Source: DQWO01 sp964478545 (GTDB lineage Bacteria > Desulfobacterota > Anaeroferrophillalia > Anaeroferrophillales > Anaeroferrophillaceae). From it: a stretch of DNA of 64,000 bases. Location of the stretch: assembly GCA_964478545.1 (NCBI GenBank), contig CAYZIS010000008.1, positions 19,916-83,915 on the forward strand. The letters are read 5' to 3'. The notes under the pieces were generated by a model. It saw only the letters and a program-made list of their open reading frames with translations, did not search any database and was not told where the DNA came from. Below, piece after piece: positions 60,729 to 64,000 of the stretch; within the stretch, counting starts at the first letter, position 1, and the number at the start of each line of letters is the position of its first letter. Made by a program: the position numbers and the translations under genes.

Positions 60729-61901
60729 TTAGCGGTCAACCTCTCCCAAAACAATGTCTATGCTGCCGACAATGGCAATTGCATCGGAAAACATATGCCC
60801 GGGAAGGATCTTCGGCAAAGCACTAATAAGGATGAAAGCCGGGGAACGAATTTTCATCCGGTACGGATTTTCGTTACCATCCCCAACTATATAAAATCCC
60901 AATTCCCCCTTGGAGCCTTCAACCGACTGATACACTTCACCCACCGGGTCATGTGGTCCCTCACTCTGAATCTTAAACCGGCGGATCAGAGCACTTATGT
61001 CATTCTTAACCACATCCAAACTTGGGTTGGTTACCCACGGATTATCAACATTCACTGGTCCCTCGGGAAGGTTTTCAATAGCCTGATCAACAATCTTTAT
61101 TGATTGAGCCATCTCTTCCATTCGCACCAGATAACGATCGTACACATCACCCTTATCACCCACCGGCACCTGAAAATCAAAATCTTCATAGCTGCTATGG
61201 GGCTTCGCCTTGCGGATGTCATAGGGAACCCCTGAACCACGCAGACTGGGTCCGGTAAAACCAAAGTTTACCGCATCTTCGGCCGACACTGTCCCGATGT
61301 CCATGGTCCGCTTGCGCCAGATGATATTATCGGTCAGCAGGGTGTGATAACCTGCCAGTGCGGTCGGAAACCACTTAACAAACTCGCGAACACCCTTGAT
61401 GAAATCAGGAGTAATATCATTGGCCAAGCCGCCAATCCGCAGATAGGAAGGAGTCAAACGATAACCTGAAGCCTCTTCGATAATATCATAAATCATTTCC
61501 CGATCACGGAAACCGTAGAACACCAGCGTCATCGCCCCGATATCCAGGGCATGAGTACCAACCCAGATCTGGTGGGCAGCAAGTCTGGACAACTCTCCCA
61601 TGATCACCCGGATATATTGCGCCCGCTTGGGAACTTCAATTCCCAACAGTTTTTCAACGGCCATGCAATAACCGAAGTTATTCAGAGAGGCGGCCGTGTA
61701 ATCAAGGCGGTCGGTGAGGGTGATGACCTGCTGATAATTCATATTTTCAGCAATCTTCTCAATCCCGCGATGTAACTGACCGACATGCGGTGTTGCCTTG
61801 ACAATCATTTCACCGTCCAATTCCAACACGATGCGGAGCACCCCGTGAGTGGATGGATGGTGCGGCCCCATGTTGAGGGTCATTAATTTGCCTTGAGCCA
61901 T
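60729..61901 (-). CDS. nuoD: NADH-quinone oxidoreductase-type subunit D
   Basis: 390-residue 49-kDa-type subunit that forms the quinone site beside cluster N2. Landmarks: TLNMGPHHPSTHGVLRIVLE, THALDIGAMTLVFYGFRDRE, and the C-terminal FSDAIAIVGSIDIVLGEVDR. As in true complex I, the NiFe-hydrogenase cysteines are absent at the N- and C-termini, so this is not a hydrogenase. It is separate from nuoC. Confidence 0.97.
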   Translation of the reverse strand: MAQGKLMTLNMGPHHPSTHGVLRIVLELDGEMIVKATPHVGQLHRGIEKIAENMNYQQVITLTDRLDYTAASLNNFGYCMAVEKLLGIEVPKRAQYIRVIMGELSRLAAHQIWVGTHALDIGAMTLVFYGFRDREMIYDIIEEASGYRLTPSYLRIGGLANDITPDFIKGVREFVKWFPTALAGYHTLLTDNIIWRKRTMDIGTVSAEDAVNFGFTGPSLRGSGVPYDIRKAKPHSSYEDFDFQVPVGDKGDVYDRYLVRMEEMAQSIKIVDQAIENLPEGPVNVDNPWVTNPSLDVVKNDISALIRRFKIQSEGPHDPVGEVYQSVEGSKGELGFYIVGDGNENPYRMKIRSPAFILISALPKILPGHMFSDAIAIVGSIDIVLGEVDR

Positions 61902-61923
61902 CTTTTTTCCCCAAGTAGTTTGT

Positions 61924-62427
61924 TTACAGGACTTCTATGGTATCGGGATCCCACTTCTCATCAAAATCTTTACCCTTCAGAGGAAAGTCTTTGCGCTGTG
62001 GATAGCCTTCAAAATCATCCCACATCAAAATGCGCCGCAGATCAGGATGGCCGGCAAAACGGATGCCCATCATATCAAAAACCTCACGTTCGGCCCAGTT
62101 TGCAGCCTGCCAAATGCCGGTTACCGTGGGAACATCTTCGCCTTCAGCCACCGCCAACTTGACCAGCAATCGGTCAAAACTATCCATGGAAATCATTACA
62201 TAGACAACCTCAAAGCGCGGCTTACGACGACGCTCCAAATTGTCAATAGCCAGTACGTCAACCAACAGGTCGAAAGCCAGCTGTTCATCATCATGCAAAA
62301 ACTGCATGACCTCAATAAAAGCATCATTGCTAACGGTTACCTGCAAATCACCGCAACAATCCTGATCAACGACGACTGCTTCCGGAAATTTGGCTTTGAT
62401 CCGTTCCAGTATTTTCACGTTTTCCAT
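61924..62427 (-). CDS. nuoC: NADH-quinone oxidoreductase-type subunit C
   Basis: 167-residue 30-kDa-type subunit. Signature: WAEREVFDMMGIRFAGHPDL and LMWDDFEGYPQRKDFPLKGK. It stabilises the NuoB-NuoD interface. Spaced 18 bases after nuoB and 22 before nuoD. Confidence 0.96.
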   Translation of the reverse strand: MENVKILERIKAKFPEAVVVDQDCCGDLQVTVSNDAFIEVMQFLHDDEQLAFDLLVDVLAIDNLERRRKPRFEVVYVMISMDSFDRLLVKLAVAEGEDVPTVTGIWQAANWAEREVFDMMGIRFAGHPDLRRILMWDDFEGYPQRKDFPLKGKDFDEKWDPDTIEVL

Positions 62428-62445
62428 AGTTACGATACCACCCTG

Positions 62446-62943
62446 CTATTCAACAACATTGGGACGTACATCATCAAAATACTCAGTCCTGATCTTCTGC
62501 TGCAATTTCATCAAAGCGGCCAGCAAGGCTTCCGGCCGTGGCGGACATCCAGGGATATACACATCCACCGGGATAATCTGATCAACCCCCTGAACCACAG
62601 CATAGCTTTGAAAAATGCCGCCACAGGAAGCACAGGCTCCCATGGCAATCACCCACTTAGGCTCAGCCATCTGGGCGTAGATTCTCTTGACCATGACGGA
62701 CATTTTCTTGGTCAAGGTCCCGGCCACAATCAAAAGATCAGACTGCCGGGGTGATGGACGAAAAACCTCAGAACCAAACCTTGCAATATCATAACTTGCC
62801 AAACTGGCAGCCATCATTTCGATGGCGCATCAGGCCAGGCCAAAGGTACATGGCCAGACAGAATTACTCCGCCCCCAGTTAACCAGCGAGTTAAGGTTGG
62901 TAAGCAGGAAGCCATCACCTTTCACACCACTTTCTACTCCCAT
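62446..62943 (-). CDS. nuoB: Complex I subunit B with an in-frame UGA at the N2 cysteine pair
   Basis: 165 residues if the TGA at 62830-62832 is read through; start at ATG 62943, overlapping nuoA by 10 bases with AGGGAG upstream. The frame reads NWGRSNSVWPCTFGLA, then TGA, then CAIEMMAASLASYDIARFG. NuoB normally has two adjacent Cys there (FGLACCAIEMM), both ligands of cluster N2; here the first (position 38) is UGA. The other two ligands are present (MGACASCGG and YIPGCPPRPE). A truncated start at an internal ATG would lose the tandem-Cys region. Either Sec replaces Cys, or one base (TGC/TGT to TGA) is mutated or misread. Confidence 0.88.
62797..62826 (-). promoter_or_regulatory. Two small hairpins after the nuoB UGA (possible SECIS)
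   Basis: GCCATC-GAAAT-GATGGC (62810-62826, loop 10 bases after UGA) is followed directly by TGCCA-GTT-TGGCA (62797-62809, loop 26 bases after UGA, opening with G). The second fits the bacterial SECIS distance but has only five pairs. Weak evidence on its own. Confidence 0.35.
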
Positions 62944-63290
62944 TCCAACGCTCCCTTTTTCCAGACATAGATATAACAGATAAATAAAACCACCATGAAG
63001 ACCAGCATCTCGACAAAACCGAAGAGGCCAAGTTTTCGATAATAGACTGCCCACGGATACATAAACACACACTCAAGGTCAAAAACCAGGAACAACAAAG
63101 CCACAACATAATACTTGATCGGGACCTGAATGTAGGTAGTTCCCTCAGTGGGCATCCCACATTCATAAGTTTCCCGCTTCACCTTAAAACTGCGATGCGG
63201 ACCCAAAATACTTGAAACCGCCACAGCAAAGACGCCAAAACCAATGCCTACCAGCATCATCACCAGTACAGGAATATAATTAACCAGCAT
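62934..63290 (-). CDS. nuoA: NADH-quinone oxidoreductase-type subunit A
   Basis: 118 residues, three membrane helices. Conserved YECGMPTEG loop (with Cys) and KYYVVALLFLVFDLECVFMY with the acidic pair. First gene of the operon. A promoter is at 63388-63416 and an inverted repeat lies in the leader. Confidence 0.97.
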   Translation of the reverse strand: MLVNYIPVLVMMLVGIGFGVFAVAVSSILGPHRSFKVKRETYECGMPTEGTTYIQVPIKYYVVALLFLVFDLECVFMYPWAVYYRKLGLFGFVEMLVFMVVLFICYIYVWKKGALEWE

Positions 63291-63320
63291 TTTTCCGCCC
63301 CTAGAAAGAAGTATGGTTTA

Positions 63321-63350
63321 GTTATTTAATGAACTAAATTCTTAAATAAC
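63321..63350. promoter_or_regulatory. Inverted repeat in the nuo leader
   Basis: GTTATTTAA (63321-63329) and TTAAATAAC (63342-63350) form a perfect 9-bp inverted repeat 30 bases upstream of nuoA, between promoter and gene. Possible operator or mRNA hairpin. Confidence 0.4.
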
Positions 63351-63387
63351 CATAATATCCTTGTGAAGCTTTTTATTAAACAGGGAT

Positions 63388-63416
63388 TGTATATCTGAGA
63401 GCGCAAACCTTGTCAA
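63388..63416 (-). promoter_or_regulatory. Sigma-70 promoter of the nuo operon
   Basis: Minus strand: TTGACA (63411-63416), 17-base spacer, TATACA (63388-63393). About 95 bases upstream of the nuoA start. Confidence 0.65.
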
Positions 63417-64000
63417 GGAAAAAAAGTAAAAAAATATTGTCGACATAACACAGAAATACATCACTATTTTATCTCAATGAAATCGTGGATAATTTGATTA
63501 ATGGCAACGCTGCCAAGCCGGAATACAACCATGCCATTGGTATCTTGAAAGAAGATTTATTCTGAACTACAGCTGGAAAGGAAACTTAATCGAACACTAA
63601 GTATTACACACAGTATACAATATTAACTACTTGAAATGTTTGATTTTTCCTTGTCACCATATCAATATTATATGCTATGTGAGAAAATCCTTATACATCT
63701 TTAATTATAAAATGGTAACGGGAACATCTTTTCAAAATAATATGTTACCTAAAAGTTGATGGCCTCGTAAAAAGTCAGAACATTAGAATAAAAGGTGTTG
63801 AAATATCCCCAATTTTAGCTGCCTATAAATATTTTATAGCCATAAAATGGCCTGTTTCTCATGTGCTTTTTGGTTCTCTAAGCCGAGGACCAGCCCGTTA
63901 AAGCGTTTTTGCCGACCTTTATCCCTTCTTGGAAAGGTCAGCCTCTTGTTCCTGACGAGCTGAGACGACCACAAACTCAAAAAGCTGTGGGGGACATGCT
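63417..64000. other. Stretch without a recognised gene at the right edge
   Basis: AT-rich DNA to about 63760, then a more GC-rich segment starting GATGGCCTCGTAAAAAGTCA. That opening looks like a dispersed repeat or element end, but no second copy is in the window, and no transposase-like frame was seen before the edge. A 30-codon protein-like run (63475-63565, ending GILKEDLF) has no start. Confidence 0.4.

Noticed and set aside
60729..61901. nuoD as a membrane-bound NiFe hydrogenase large subunit
   Set aside because: The N- and C-terminal CxxC nickel ligands are missing, and the sequence has standard NuoD motifs.
63361..63379. Rex-like half site (TTGTGAAGCTTTTTATTAA) downstream of the nuo promoter
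   Set aside because: Only the left half matches TTGTGA; the right half matches 3 of 6. Not strong enough to call.
63475..63565. Protein-like run ending GILKEDLF
   Set aside because: About 30 codons with no start or upstream continuation and no recognised family. It could be a remnant, but the evidence is too thin.
63760..64000. Insertion sequence at the right edge
   Set aside because: The GATGGCCTCGTAAAAAGTC opening suggests an element end, but no transposase frame or second end is visible in the window.

Overview
The window (about 50% GC by eye) looks like a contig from an anaerobic Gram-negative bacterium, most likely of the Desulfobacterota (former Deltaproteobacteria). This is an inference from gene content: a CooC-type nickel-insertion ATPase, a nickel ECF transporter, a selenocysteine formate dehydrogenase-like subunit, Rex, a PEP-CTERM protein, and LptF, BamD and LptA functions. 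No rRNA or tRNA gene was seen. One 100-N scaffold gap lies at 3283-3382.

Layout. 1-6 kb: a DUF2797 gene end, pgm, a decayed gene, and a peroxide-defence group (di-haem cytochrome c peroxidase, PerR/Fur-like regulator, NapH-like ferredoxin membrane protein). 6.2-10 kb: nikKMLQO nickel importer. 10-18.7 kb: a TIGR03790 protein, trhA, a PreP-like M16C protease and an mscS-radC-lptF operon; two of the junctions carry truncated gene pieces (FAH, sirtuin). 19.4-36.6 kb: cooC, then a long minus-strand housekeeping group (proB, proA, nadD, rsfS, rlmH, lapB-like, gpmI, comF, AsmA-like, PP0621-like), rex with its own operator, and uvrA. 37-48 kb: mnmG, a PEP-CTERM protein with a sigma-54-like promoter, a CAAX-protease-related protein, a radical SAM protein, an SGNH esterase, a BamD-LptA fusion, mtnA and gatC.

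48.3-63.3 kb: a minus-strand complex I operon in the order nuoA-B-C-D, a chimeric flavoprotein, a Sec-containing NuoG/FdhA, then nuoH-I-J-K-L-M-N. It has no NuoE and no canonical NuoF. The NADH-input module is replaced by (i) a protein joining the NuoF C-terminal Fe-S domain to a GltD/NfnB-like FAD-NAD(P) reductase and (ii) a NuoG whose Mo-bisPGD domain is a formate dehydrogenase with an in-frame UGA at the catalytic Sec position and a good downstream hairpin. nuoB also has an in-frame UGA, exactly at the first of the two tandem cysteines that hold cluster N2. It is either an undescribed selenocysteine ligand or a point defect. This operon is the strongest candidate for a new system.

The intergenic DNA is unusually rich in short dispersed palindromic repeats. 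I distinguish about ten families, including a MITE-like element in four copies with one copy supplying the stop codon of mtnA, a repeat inserted into another repeat, and an inverted pair flanking mnmG.
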